The position numbers and the translations under genes are program-made. DNA of 64,000 nt from UBA8079 sp049601915. GTDB lineage: Bacteria; Pseudomonadota; Alphaproteobacteria; UBA6615. Under the pieces are notes generated by a model, which did no database searches, was not told where the DNA came from, and saw only the letters and a program-made list of their open reading frames with translations. Shown piece by piece: positions 33,709 through 45,970 of the stretch. The stretch covers positions 434,001-498,000 of the forward strand of contig JBMYRB010000002.1 of NCBI GenBank assembly GCA_049601915.1. The letters run 5' to 3'. How positions within the stretch are numbered: the first letter of the stretch is position 1; each line of letters starts with the position of its first letter.

Positions 33709-34680
33709 TTATTCGGCGGCGTCCCGCGCAGCCTCATCTTCATGCGCGGCGATGAACTTCTCGGCCTCAAGTGCGGCCATGCAGCCCATACCGGCCGCTG
33801 TCACGGCCTGGCGGTAGATCTTGTCCTTGACGTCGCCCGCGGCGAAGACGCCGGGAATGTTAGTGGCCGTGCTGTCGGGTGCGGTGACGAGATAACCCTC
33901 ATCGTCCATGTCGAGCTTGCCCTGGAACACCTTGGTGTTCGGGTCGTGCCCGATGGCGATGAAGACGCCGTCCACTTCGAGGTCCTGATTGTCACCGCTT
34001 TTGACGTTCTTCAGCTTGGCACCCGTCACGCCCGGCGGGTCTTCGGTACCCACAACCTCTTCCAGGACCGTGTCCCAAGCGACGTCGATCTTGTCGTGAC
34101 GCAGCAGGCGGTCCTGCATGATTTTCTCCGCACGCAGCTCGTCGCGGCGATGGATCAAGGTCACTTTTGAGGCGAAATTCGTCAGGAACAGGGCTTCCTC
34201 GACGGCCGTGTTGCCGCCGCCGATCACCGCGACCGGCTTGTCACGATAGAAAAAACCGTCGCAGGTCGCGCAGGCCGATACTCCGAAGCCGGAGTATTTC
34301 TGTTCGCTTTCGAGGCCGAGCCACTTCGCCGACGCCCCCGTCGCGACGATGACCGTATCACCGGTGTAAATGTCGCCGGAATCACCGGTGCAGCTGAAAG
34401 GACGGGTAGTGAAGTCCACATCGACGATCAGATCGTCCATGATTTTGGTGCCGACCTTCTCGGCCTGTTCGACCATCTGCTCCATGAGCCAAGGCCCCTG
34501 TATCACATCGGCGAAGCCTGGATAATTCTCGACTTCCGTTGTGATGGTCAGCTGACCGCCCGGTTGCATGCCGTGCACCATCATCGGCTGGAGGTTCGCG
34601 CGCGCGGCATAAATGGCCGCGGTGCAGCCGGCGGCGCCGGAGCCAAGGATCAAAACCTTGGAATGATGGGTCTCGGACAT
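33709..34680 (-). CDS. trxB: Thioredoxin-disulfide reductase
   Basis: 323 residues. FAD motif GSGAAGCTAAIYAARA (~12-27), redox-active CATCDG (~141-146), NADPH motif GGGNTAVEEA (~158-167) and the FAD C-terminal AAGDVKDKIYRQAVTAAGMG (~287-306). It transfers electrons from NADPH to thioredoxin and so supports the peroxiredoxin-type enzymes and methionine-sulfoxide repair. Well-formed length and motifs. Confidence 0.95.
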   Translation of the reverse strand: MSETHHSKVLILGSGAAGCTAAIYAARANLQPMMVHGMQPGGQLTITTEVENYPGFADVIQGPWLMEQMVEQAEKVGTKIMDDLIVDVDFTTRPFSCTGDSGDIYTGDTVIVATGASAKWLGLESEQKYSGFGVSACATCDGFFYRDKPVAVIGGGNTAVEEALFLTNFASKVTLIHRRDELRAEKIMQDRLLRHDKIDVAWDTVLEEVVGTEDPPGVTGAKLKNVKSGDNQDLEVDGVFIAIGHDPNTKVFQGKLDMDDEGYLVTAPDSTATNIPGVFAAGDVKDKIYRQAVTAAGMGCMAALEAEKFIAAHEDEAARDAAE

Positions 34681-34841
34681 GGTGTGGGCGTCCTCTGTGT
34701 TGTTCGTTGTGGCGGCATGCGGCGGCGCGCATGCCTGCCTTTTTGCTGCTAACTAGATAGTCGGGGCACCGGCGGGTGGCAAGCCACCTGCCGGAAACTC
34801 ACCCGTGAAGTCAGGTTCAGAATGCGATTCGGCGCATCACG

Positions 34842-35951
34842 CTAGAACGTGACGACGCTGCGAATCGACTCGCCCTTGTGCATTAGGTCGAAGGCGTTGT
34901 TGATGTCGTCCAGCGGCATGACATGGGTGATCAGGTCATCGATGTTGATCTTGCCGTCCATGTACCAGTCTACGATTTTCGGCACGTCCGTCCGGCCCTT
35001 GGCGCCGCCGAACGCGGTGCCCTGCCAGACACGTCCGGTCACCAACTGGAATGGCCGGGTGGCAATCTCGGCACCCGCGGGCGCAACACCAATGATCGTC
35101 GATTTGCCCCAGCCCTTGTGACAGCATTCCAGCGCCTGGCGCATCACCTCGACATTGCCGATGCATTCAAAGGAGTGATCTGCGCCCCCGTCGGTCAGGT
35201 CAACCAGATAGGGAACCAAATCGCCCTCAACTTCCGACGGGTTGACGAAATGGGTCATGCCGAAGGCTTCGGCGATGGCCTTGCGGCCGGGGTTTAGATC
35301 GACACCGACGATCTTGTTGGCGCCGACTAGGCGCGCGCCCTGGATAACGTTGAGACCGATCCCGCCGAGGCCGAACACAACCACATTGTCGCCGGGTTCG
35401 ACCTTGGCGGTGTTGATCACCGCCCCGATGCCTGTGGTCACACCGCAGCCGATGTAGCAGATCTTCTCGAACGGCGCGTCCTCGCGCACCTTGGCGACCG
35501 CGATTTCCGGCAGCACGGTGTAGTTGGAGAAGGTCGACGTGCCCATATAGTGGAACAGCCGGTCCTTGCCGATCGAGAAGCGCGACGTGCCGTCGGGCAT
35601 GACGCCCTGGCCCTGGGTCTCGCGAATGGCCTGACAAAGGTTGGTCCGGCCCGACGTGCAATAGTCGCACTGGCGGCATTCCGGCGTATAGAGGGGGATC
35701 GCGTGATCACCCTTCTTCACCGACGTCACACCCTTGCCCACGTCGACGACCACGCCCGCACCTTCATGGCCCAGGATCGCGGGAAACAGCCCTTCGGGGT
35801 CTGCACCCGACAGGGTGAACTCGTCCGTATGGCAGATCCCGGTTGCCTTGATCTCGACGAGCACCTCGCCGTCGCGCGGGCCGTCCAGGTTGACCGTTTC
35901 GATACTCAGGGGCTTGCCGGCCTCAAGGGCGACGGCGGCGCGGGTTTCCAT
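34842..35951 (-). CDS. S-(hydroxymethyl)glutathione dehydrogenase / class III alcohol dehydrogenase
   Basis: 369 residues from ATG 35951 (METRAAVALEAGKPL). A longer ORF to 36203 adds 84 low-complexity Arg/Ser-rich residues and is spurious. Catalytic zinc Cys and following Thr in ATGICHTDEFTLSG (~37-50), GHEGAGVV, structural-zinc Cys in PECRQCDYCTSGRTNLC (~92-108), NAD motif GLGGIGLNV, and the class-III FECIGNVEVMRQALE. It oxidises the formaldehyde-glutathione adduct. No S-formylglutathione hydrolase of the usual type lies next to it; a dienelactone-hydrolase-like gene precedes it by 109 bases. Confidence 0.92.
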   Translation of the reverse strand: METRAAVALEAGKPLSIETVNLDGPRDGEVLVEIKATGICHTDEFTLSGADPEGLFPAILGHEGAGVVVDVGKGVTSVKKGDHAIPLYTPECRQCDYCTSGRTNLCQAIRETQGQGVMPDGTSRFSIGKDRLFHYMGTSTFSNYTVLPEIAVAKVREDAPFEKICYIGCGVTTGIGAVINTAKVEPGDNVVVFGLGGIGLNVIQGARLVGANKIVGVDLNPGRKAIAEAFGMTHFVNPSEVEGDLVPYLVDLTDGGADHSFECIGNVEVMRQALECCHKGWGKSTIIGVAPAGAEIATRPFQLVTGRVWQGTAFGGAKGRTDVPKIVDWYMDGKINIDDLITHVMPLDDINNAFDLMHKGESIRSVVTF

Positions 35952-36060
35952 GGCGATATCTCCCGGATACGCGATTGTTCTCTTTGCCGCCGAGTGTCCC
36001 AAGGCGTGTTGGGGAGCGCAACCCTGACGGCATGATTTCGGCCGTTTTAGTCGGCGGATG

Positions 36061-36792
36061 CTATCCCAGCACCCGGGCGTAGAGATCGAACATCTTGCCC
36101 CAGACGATCTCGGCCGACGGCTCGTGATAGACCGGGCGCTGGGGGAAGGCGAAGCCGTGTTCCGTCCCCGGGAAGGTCTCGATCTCGTGGGGTACGCCGG
36201 CACTGTCCAGCGCGGCGGTCAGATCGGGGATGACACTGTCCGGCACCCAGTGATCGTGCTCGGCGAAGGCGTAATACATCTCGCCTTCGATCCGGGGCGC
36301 GAGCAGGTGAGGAGAATCCTCATGCTCGGTCACGATCCACACCCCGTAGAGCGAGACATTGGCAGCGAAGCGGTCGGGGAAGCGGCCTGCGACCGTGGTA
36401 ATGAACGCGCCGCTCATGCAATAGCCGACCGAGCCCATGGGCCCGTCCGAGGCGTTATCATCGTCGCCCAGTGCCGACAGGATCGCGCCGGTGTCGCTCG
36501 CCACACCTGCATTGGTCAGGCTGTGCCACGCGGCGAAGATCATCTCGCCCATTTTCTCTGTTCGCTCGGCCAGGTTGAAGCGCAGCAGGCCGAGCCGGTA
36601 GTAGAGGTCCGGCAGCACGGCGTAATAGCCCTCACCGGCGATCCTCCGGGCAAAATCCCGCAGTTCCTCGCGGATCCCCGGCGCGTCCATATAGATGACG
36701 ACGACCGGGTGAGGCCCAGGCTCATCGGGCCAGGCCGCGAAGCTGGGCATGACCCCGTCCGGGGTCGTGATGTCGAACTCTTTCTCGGCCAT
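36061..36792 (-). CDS. Dienelactone hydrolase family protein
   Basis: 243 residues, alpha/beta-hydrolase fold. Oxyanion segment PVVVIYMDAPGIREELRDFARRIAGEGYYAVLPDLYYR (split ~29-66), a Cys nucleophile in VGYCMSGAF (~122-130), Asp and His late in AEHDHWVP and GTEHGFAF. A Cys nucleophile is typical of dienelactone hydrolases. Substrate unknown. Starts 11 bases after the cytochrome c gene and is co-transcribed with it. Confidence 0.85.
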   Translation of the reverse strand: MAEKEFDITTPDGVMPSFAAWPDEPGPHPVVVIYMDAPGIREELRDFARRIAGEGYYAVLPDLYYRLGLLRFNLAERTEKMGEMIFAAWHSLTNAGVASDTGAILSALGDDDNASDGPMGSVGYCMSGAFITTVAGRFPDRFAANVSLYGVWIVTEHEDSPHLLAPRIEGEMYYAFAEHDHWVPDSVIPDLTAALDSAGVPHEIETFPGTEHGFAFPQRPVYHEPSAEIVWGKMFDLYARVLG

Positions 36793-36803
36793 CTCGTCTC
36801 CGT

Positions 36804-37655
36804 CTATTTCGGCGGCAGGGTCCGGAGATAGGCGACGATCGCCTGGAGGTCTTCTTCCTTGATGTTGGCATAGTAGGGGTACGCCATCGGAGGAAGCATC
36901 TTCGAGCCGTCGGGGCGTGTTCCCGTGGTGACCATCTGCCGGATATCGGCGTAGCTCCTGTCCGCGAGGCCGGTCGGCGTGATGTTCGTCGAGACGCTGA
37001 CACCCCAGGGACCATGGAACTCGAAGCCACCGGCGCCCAGTTTATTGGCAATGTCGGGACCCTTTTTGCCCAACGGCGAGTGGCATTCGATGCAATGCCC
37101 GGCGGGGCCTGCCAGATAGGCGCCATAGGCGACTTTATCGTCCGGCGAGACCGATGGTACCGACGTGACCGGCGGGCCATAGGCCGGCGGCAGCGGGATG
37201 CGATAGACCGACTTGGGGATCACGTTCTTCACCGGCTTGACTGTGCGCAGGTAAGCGACGATGGCCTGTACGTCCCAGTCCGACAGGCCGCGATAAAGTC
37301 CGATCGGCATCGGCGGGCCAATGATTGAGCCGTCGGGACGTTTGCCCTCCCGGATCGAGGCGATGATCTGGGCGTCGGTCCAACTGCCGATCCCGGTCTC
37401 CTTGTCCTGGGTAATGTTCGGCGCATTCGCATCGAAGGCCGGAGTCTTCTCGAACGGCGACATGCCGGCCAACTCCATGCCCGGAATCTCTCCGTTCGGG
37501 CCCTTCGGCGTGTGGCAGTTGCCGCATGCAACGATCGACTCCATCAGATAGGTGCCGCGTTCAAGAAGCGTCTCTGCCGACGCGTTCGGCGTGCCGGTTA
37601 TTGCGCTCGCAGACAGAAGTGCCGCGAAGGCTGCGGTAAGTGTTCGAATTTTCAT
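36804..37655 (-). CDS. Diheme cytochrome c (exported)
   Basis: 283 residues from ATG 37655; an upstream in-frame TTG adds 15 unlikely residues. Signal peptide ends near PNASAE. Two haem-attachment motifs: CGNCH (~44-48) and CIECH (~177-181). Axial-Met candidates lie in MPIGLYRGL and in MLPPMAYPYY. Resembles the cytochrome subunits of membrane alcohol/aldehyde dehydrogenases, but no dehydrogenase partner is adjacent. Periplasmic electron carrier. Confidence 0.87.
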   Translation of the reverse strand: MKIRTLTAAFAALLSASAITGTPNASAETLLERGTYLMESIVACGNCHTPKGPNGEIPGMELAGMSPFEKTPAFDANAPNITQDKETGIGSWTDAQIIASIREGKRPDGSIIGPPMPIGLYRGLSDWDVQAIVAYLRTVKPVKNVIPKSVYRIPLPPAYGPPVTSVPSVSPDDKVAYGAYLAGPAGHCIECHSPLGKKGPDIANKLGAGGFEFHGPWGVSVSTNITPTGLADRSYADIRQMVTTGTRPDGSKMLPPMAYPYYANIKEEDLQAIVAYLRTLPPK

Positions 37656-37743
37656 GTGATCCCCCAGAAACAGCCTGAGCCGTCGAAACGAGGGTAGCAT
37701 AGGGATGGGGAGTAGACGAGGTTTCTGAAGCAGAAAGGTCGGG

Positions 37744-39720
37744 CTAGAAGCCGAACATGTGATCGAGCGAGAAGGCGTTCCCGTCGCGCGCGATCAGGCC
37801 ATGGTAGCCGAATAGGCGACATGTCGTGTCGCGGATCAGCACATAGCCGCTTCCGGCCGCGCCGGGCTCGGCCGCCGCCGCGCGAGCCTTGGCATCGAAG
37901 GTCTCGCTCAGGCGGAAATGGACCGACCCGCCACACGCGATATTGAGGGTCTCCTCGGCCACGACATGGCCGGCACCGTCATGCAGCTGCAACTGGGTCT
38001 CGGATGTGGCGTGCCAAGGGGTCGAGGCGGGATAGATTAGGTGGCAGAAGGTGTCGTGGTCGTCATCGGCGACGGCCATCGCGGGGTCGGTGCGCAGATA
38101 CAGGCGCGTCGACAGGCCGGGGGCGGCACCTGAATAGGATTGCGGCTCGTTGTTCCAGGTCAGGACCGTGTTGAAAATATGCGCGCCGAAACTGGTTTCC
38201 GCCGCGTGGTCCGACCCGCGAGCCTCGTAGCGGAACAGCCCGTGCAGCCACCCGTCGACACCGCGCGTCGCGACACCGAAATCATAAATCAGTTCCATAT
38301 GTCCGGCGGTCTCGCGCAGCGCGTCGGAGCCGTTGAGGGCATCATCCACGTCGAGCGCGACACTGTCTGCGCGGGCCAACTCGCCGAAGGCATGCTGGCC
38401 GACCTCCTGTCCGCCAGCGTCATAGAACAGCGCGCGCAACGGCAGGGTTTCCTGGGTCGTCGACATCGGCGTGGGCAGTGCGATGGAGCGGAAGCTGTCA
38501 CGCGGCAGGATTGGTGCGGGCAGGATGAAGCCCTTCCCCATCAGATTGCCGATCTCGGCGATCCGCGGGTCGGGTTCCAGATCGGTGCGTTCGACGTTCA
38601 CATGGGCAGTGCGCCGGCGTTGGACCTTGTCGTGCGAACGGGTCTCGATCTCGTAGCGCGGGCGCACGAAATGCTTGCCGGCCTGGACTTCGATCTGTGC
38701 AGGCCATTGCGCGTCGGGTAGCAGGTCTGCGGCATCGAGCGCATAGGTGCCAAAAGGCGCGATCTTGCGGTCGAGCCAGGCGATCTGGTCGTTGCCCATG
38801 AGATTGAGGCCAACGGCGCCGGCGGGAATGGGGCAGGGGTGGCTGTTCTGAATCCACAAGACCACCCGTTCGTCGGGTTTCGGTGCGGGAAGACCGGCAA
38901 AGAAATCCGCCGGCCAGGCGTTGGCGTCGTGGGTACAGGACAGGTCCCTGGCGTCGTCGCCATAGGTGTCGAGCGCGTACTTGACAATGTCGTGCCCGGT
39001 GGCACCGATTGCATGGATGAACAACTGGCCGGTGAAGTCTTCAAGCCCGAACCGCTCACAGACTTCGGCGCTGTCGATCGTCACGCCACCCGGTGCGTCG
39101 GGCAATGCCAGGTCCCATTCGGCGCAGGTCTCGCCTTGTTCGTCGATGAGGGTCAGCCACAGCGTGACATTCGCGCCGCCATAGCGGTGCCAGTAGTTCG
39201 CCGTCGCAACCCGCGTGTGCAAACGCCCGCCGCGTCCGTCGGGGGCATCGCGGAAAAACGCGAAATTCGTCGCGAAGTTCTGGGGGTCGAGATAGCGCCG
39301 CTTGTTGGTCAGCCGGTTCTTGGGCAGCCGAAGTTCATCGAGGGTGATGACTTCCATGCCGTCGGGGATGAGTTGTGAGATGTCGCGCAGCACCTTGTCG
39401 GCGTCGAAGGCGACAACCAGAAGGTGCGATGCTGTGGAAGAGGCCAGATCGGTCACCGGCTGGGTTGTCTTGCCCAATACCGGTCGGCCGAGTGCGGATA
39501 AATCCTGGACCAGGATCTCCTGGACCGGGAGCGCGGCAATTGGAAACAATTCCGCCAGCGCCGGCGCGAACCCGAAAGGGTCATAGATCGCAACGGCGCG
39601 TGCGGCGGCAAGGCGGTCGATCATGGCCTTGGCCAGCGGAGCTGCAGCGAAGTGACCGGCGGCCTTGAAGAACGGGAAGCCGCCTTTGACGTTGGAGAAG
39701 GTATCGATGTTAAGTGTCAT
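37744..39720 (-). CDS. Uncharacterised 658-residue protein, no family recognised
   Basis: ATG 39720 (MTLNIDTFSNVKGG) has AGGTG five bases upstream; the ORF runs on seven codons from another start (665 residues). No signal peptide or membrane segment. The N-terminal ~120 residues alternate hydrophobic strands and helices (AVAIYDPFGFAPALAEL, HLLVVAFDADKVL), suggestive of an alpha/beta sugar-nucleotide-type domain. The remaining 500 residues are beta-rich with many Trp, Tyr and His, such as NYWHRYGGANVTLWLTL and FRYEARGSDHAAETSFG. The gene is seven bases behind a 2OG-Fe(II) oxygenase gene and third in a cluster with an ELM1-like gene. A role in surface-glycan modification is only a guess. Confidence 0.72.
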   Translation of the reverse strand: MTLNIDTFSNVKGGFPFFKAAGHFAAAPLAKAMIDRLAAARAVAIYDPFGFAPALAELFPIAALPVQEILVQDLSALGRPVLGKTTQPVTDLASSTASHLLVVAFDADKVLRDISQLIPDGMEVITLDELRLPKNRLTNKRRYLDPQNFATNFAFFRDAPDGRGGRLHTRVATANYWHRYGGANVTLWLTLIDEQGETCAEWDLALPDAPGGVTIDSAEVCERFGLEDFTGQLFIHAIGATGHDIVKYALDTYGDDARDLSCTHDANAWPADFFAGLPAPKPDERVVLWIQNSHPCPIPAGAVGLNLMGNDQIAWLDRKIAPFGTYALDAADLLPDAQWPAQIEVQAGKHFVRPRYEIETRSHDKVQRRRTAHVNVERTDLEPDPRIAEIGNLMGKGFILPAPILPRDSFRSIALPTPMSTTQETLPLRALFYDAGGQEVGQHAFGELARADSVALDVDDALNGSDALRETAGHMELIYDFGVATRGVDGWLHGLFRYEARGSDHAAETSFGAHIFNTVLTWNNEPQSYSGAAPGLSTRLYLRTDPAMAVADDDHDTFCHLIYPASTPWHATSETQLQLHDGAGHVVAEETLNIACGGSVHFRLSETFDAKARAAAAEPGAAGSGYVLIRDTTCRLFGYHGLIARDGNAFSLDHMFGF

Positions 39721-39727
39721 GGTGCAC

Positions 39728-40348
39728 CTATTTGCCCGCAAATTTCTTGAAGAATGCGGAGATCGAATGGCGTATCTGTTCGCGCAGCTTGTAACGTCGG
39801 TTAATAACCCAGTTCAGCTGGATCGTCCGACGTTCACCATCAAAGGGCTGGTGGCCGTGCCAGGCATTGGGGATGCAGGGGAACGCCACAAGGGTTCCCT
39901 CGTCGGGCGGGACCTCGACGGCGTAGTCCTCGAGATCGTCGGGGCTGCGCAGCAGACGGAGTTGTCCCCCGGATTCTTCCCATGACGGGTTCATATAGAG
40001 CAGCACCGTGGCCAGCTTGCCCGATGAATCGGTGTGGATTTTTCCATCCGTCGGCCGTGCGCGCCCGCGCACCGTGATCATGGTCGGTTTGTCGGTCAGA
40101 TAGAGCCCCAGTTTGTCGCCCAGCGCAGCGGCCATCTCGGGGCCTTCGAGGGCCTTCAGCAGAGCCGCAAAGCCCGGACCATAACGGAGTTGGGTGGTGG
40201 GATAGCTGCCCGGACGTTCGATGGATGGGAAATCCTCATGGGCCGCGCGCAGCGCGTCTTGCGAAATGAGGCCCGGCACGAGGACATGAGCAAACGGGTC
40301 ATGTCCGACGGGGGCTGACCCCAAGGCTGCGAAGTCGATGACTGACAT
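39728..40348 (-). CDS. 2-oxoglutarate/Fe(II)-dependent oxygenase
   Basis: 206 residues. Iron ligands HxD in GKIHTDSSGK (~101-110) and a distal His in AWHGHQPFDGERRTIQLNWV (~157-176), with Arg of the 2OG site in ERRTI. Fold of prolyl-4-hydroxylase-like oxygenases; the substrate may be a sugar, peptide or small molecule. Located between the ELM1-like gene and the unknown gene, 7 bases before the latter. Confidence 0.82.
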   Translation of the reverse strand: MSVIDFAALGSAPVGHDPFAHVLVPGLISQDALRAAHEDFPSIERPGSYPTTQLRYGPGFAALLKALEGPEMAAALGDKLGLYLTDKPTMITVRGRARPTDGKIHTDSSGKLATVLLYMNPSWEESGGQLRLLRSPDDLEDYAVEVPPDEGTLVAFPCIPNAWHGHQPFDGERRTIQLNWVINRRYKLREQIRHSISAFFKKFAGK

Positions 40349-40389
40349 ACATATTTCTTAGATCGCGACTCACGCGAATGCAAACGATG

Positions 40390-41367
40390 CTAGGCCCGCT
40401 CGGATACGGCCATACGACGCTGAATCTCCGCCACGACCTTCGCCATGTCATCCGGCGGCTCGTAGCTCCATTGTTCCAAGGTGCCCGCGAATGGTCGCGT
40501 GATGCCGCGTGTCGCCATCGCCTCGTGGAAACGGTCGAATTTTTTCGATCCGCCTTCGAGGTCGACCACATGCACCGGCTTGCCCGTTGCGGCGGCCTCG
40601 CTGACCATGTTTACCGAGTCTCCGGTCACAATGAGCGAATCCGCGTGCGCCAGAAATCCCAGATAGGGGTTCGCGCCGGTTTCGTCCCAGATATCGACAT
40701 CCATCCCGGCGAGCGCGTCGCGGATCGCGTCGAGGACAAAACCGGGCGTACGCCGGGAGGGTGTGATGGCCAGGCCCCAGCCATGATCGGCCGTCAGGCC
40801 GCGCAATTGCGCCGCGAGGGTTTCTGCCAGAGCCGGCGTCATGCGGTAGACGGCGTTGTCGCCCCCCAGGAGCACAGCCGCGAGCGGCCGGGGCAATGCA
40901 CCCACCTGATCGGCAAATGCAACCCGCGCCGCCTCCAGCGCTGCGGGGTCGACGCCCTGCATCGCACCCAGTGTTGTCACCACATTGTCGCCGCGCAGGC
41001 GGTCATGGGCCGGTGCCACGACGAGATCAAACGACCCGGTCGCAACTCCCGGGTCCTGGATCTGCACGCAAAAGGTCTTGCCGCCGCTCGCGCGGCGGAT
41101 CGCGCGCGCTGGGGCCACGGATTTGCGGCCCGACGCGATCAGCAAGTCGGGCCATGGCGGCACAAGCGGCGTAGAACCGGCGGTGACCACATTGGTTATC
41201 GCCGGGATCAATGTCGGTGGTAGCCATGCCCAGGGGCGGCGCAAATCGACGGTTTTGGCCTCGGCTTCATGACCCAGTGCGCGGGCGAGACCGAGGCACT
41301 GGTTCACCATGCCGATTTTGCCATCGGTGAGTATCCAGCAGGATTGCGAGTTGGGCGTCACGGTCAT
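40390..41367 (-). CDS. Mitochondrial fission ELM1-like protein (GT-B-like fold)
   Basis: 325 residues from ATG 41367; a TTG two codons earlier is possible. Typical segments: SCWILTDGKIGMVNQCLGLARALG (split ~9-32), PWPDLLIASGRKSVAPARAIRR, TFCVQIQDPGVATGSFDLVVAPAHDRLRG (split) and SLIVTGDSVNMVSEAAATGKPVHV (split). Bacterial members are often mislabelled nucleoside-diphosphate sugar epimerases. The fold is glycosyltransferase-like (GT-B) and the activity is unknown. First gene of a cluster with the oxygenase and unknown gene. Confidence 0.82.
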   Translation of the reverse strand: MTVTPNSQSCWILTDGKIGMVNQCLGLARALGHEAEAKTVDLRRPWAWLPPTLIPAITNVVTAGSTPLVPPWPDLLIASGRKSVAPARAIRRASGGKTFCVQIQDPGVATGSFDLVVAPAHDRLRGDNVVTTLGAMQGVDPAALEAARVAFADQVGALPRPLAAVLLGGDNAVYRMTPALAETLAAQLRGLTADHGWGLAITPSRRTPGFVLDAIRDALAGMDVDIWDETGANPYLGFLAHADSLIVTGDSVNMVSEAAATGKPVHVVDLEGGSKKFDRFHEAMATRGITRPFAGTLEQWSYEPPDDMAKVVAEIQRRMAVSERA

Positions 41368-41402
41368 CGACAATGGTTATATCGCCGGGAATTCGGCGCA
41401 AT

Positions 41403-41435
41403 TTGAGCAAGCTTGCATTTGAAATATAATTTCAA
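41403..41435 (+). promoter_or_regulatory. Promoter and autoregulatory palindrome of the Lrp-type gene
   Basis: -35 TTGAGC (41403-41408), 16-base spacer, consensus -10 TATAAT (41425-41430). An inverted repeat TTGAAA-tataa-TTTCAA (41419-41435) sits on the -10. A 10-bp palindrome GCAAGCTTGC lies in the spacer (41407-41416). A palindrome over the -10 fits repression by the gene's own product. Confidence 0.62.
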
Positions 41436-41547
41436 TCTGCTAGCATCCGATTCGGCTTTAGTGGTGACTATAAGCGGGGCAATGGGTGATTCCCATTGCG
41501 AGTCCCGCGAATTCAAAAAAGCCGAGCGACCCTGGAGAGTGCACAGA

Positions 41548-42063
41548 ATGCCGGATAGTGATCGGGGGAGCGAAGACGCCCTGAACCGCAAAGTAAAACT
41601 TGATGCGATTGACCGACGCATTCTCCGCAATCTTCGCGATGAAGGCCGTATCACCAATGTTGAACTCGCCAAGCGGGCCGGTATTTCCGCTCCGCCATGC
41701 CTGCGCCGTGTTCGCGCGCTGGAGGCGGCGGGATACATCACCGGTTATCACGCAGAACTCGAGGCCGAGCAGCTTGGCTACGAGGTCGCGTTTCATGCCC
41801 TGGTTGGGCTCGACAGCCAGTCGGATGCGGTGCTGTCGGAATTTGAGCGTGTGGTCGCGGATTGGCCTGAAGTGCGTCGCTGCGACATGATCCGCGGCGG
41901 TGGCGACTTCATGCTGCGTTTCGTGGCACGCAACACTGCCCACGAGAACGAACTCACCACGCGCCTGACCGGCGTCGCACATGTCTCGACGGTGCAGACA
42001 TTCCAGGTGATACGGAGTTCGAAATACGCCTCGGGTGTTCCGGTCGACGATCCGGCGGAATAG
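41548..42063 (+). CDS. Lrp/AsnC family transcriptional regulator
   Basis: 171 residues from ATG 41548 (GGAGAG upstream); 45 upstream codons in frame are spurious. Winged HTH: LDAIDRRILRNLRDEGRITNVELAKRAGIS (split ~18-48) then PCLRRVRALEAAGYI. RAM effector domain (~82-155) with EVRRCDMIRGGGDFMLRFVARN. Amino-acid-sensing feast/famine regulator. It controls at least its own promoter by the palindrome described; targets are unknown. ELM1-like gene is divergent. Confidence 0.92.
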   Translation: MPDSDRGSEDALNRKVKLDAIDRRILRNLRDEGRITNVELAKRAGISAPPCLRRVRALEAAGYITGYHAELEAEQLGYEVAFHALVGLDSQSDAVLSEFERVVADWPEVRRCDMIRGGGDFMLRFVARNTAHENELTTRLTGVAHVSTVQTFQVIRSSKYASGVPVDDPAE

Positions 42064-42103
42064 CGCGGCCCGAAGGGCAGCGGTTTCCGTGCGAAATTAA
42101 AGT

Positions 42104-42577
42104 CTAGCGGAAGCGGACCGACACCACTTCGAAATAGCGCACACCGTTGGGCGTCGTGACCTCGACGCTGTCGCCCGTCTCGCGGCCGATCAGGGCCTTG
42201 CCGAGCGGTGACATGATTGAAATCTTGCGCTTCTCGATATCGGCCTCGAATTCGCCGACGAGCTGATAGGTGGCTTCCTCGTCGGTCTCTTCGTCCGCGA
42301 GTTTCACCTTCGCACCGAAGCGCACGGTTTTGCCCTTGAGCTTGGTCGTGTCGATGATCTCGGCGCGTTTGGTCGTGTCTTCAAGCTCGCCGATACGACC
42401 CTCAACGAAACTCTGGCGTTCACGCGCGGCGTGATATTCGGCGTTCTCGGAGAGATCACCATGTTCACGCGCGGCGGCGATGGCCTTCACGATCGCCGGG
42501 CGCTCGACGGTTTTGAGGTTTTTCAGCTCTTCTTGAAGGGCCTCGTGGCCCTCCGGAGTCATTGGGATTTTATCCAT
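42104..42577 (-). CDS. greA: Transcription elongation factor GreA
   Basis: 157 residues. N-terminal coiled coil (~8-75) carrying the acidic tip with ENAEYHAARERQSFVEGRI (~41-59), then the C-terminal FKBP-like domain ending with SPLGKALIGRETGDSVEVTTPNG (split). Rescues backtracked RNA polymerase by stimulating transcript cleavage. It lies 124 bases after carB in the same direction. Confidence 0.95.
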   Translation of the reverse strand: MDKIPMTPEGHEALQEELKNLKTVERPAIVKAIAAAREHGDLSENAEYHAARERQSFVEGRIGELEDTTKRAEIIDTTKLKGKTVRFGAKVKLADEETDEEATYQLVGEFEADIEKRKISIMSPLGKALIGRETGDSVEVTTPNGVRYFEVVSVRFR

Positions 42578-42701
42578 GGTCCGACCGCTGTTCGATCGTT
42601 TTTACGAACGAAGAATTGCTACAAATGACAGACTAAAACACCCGCCTCTGGCCGCACCAGCCATTTTGGCATGACACGGACATCCAGCGGGCCTAAGCCG
42701 T

Positions 42702-45968
<3,267 letters not shown>

Positions 45969-45970
45969 GT

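Noticed and set aside
35952..36203. 84-residue N-terminal extension of the formaldehyde dehydrogenase
   Set aside because: Arg/Ser-rich shadow sequence with no ribosome site; the ATG at 35951 gives the normal family start.
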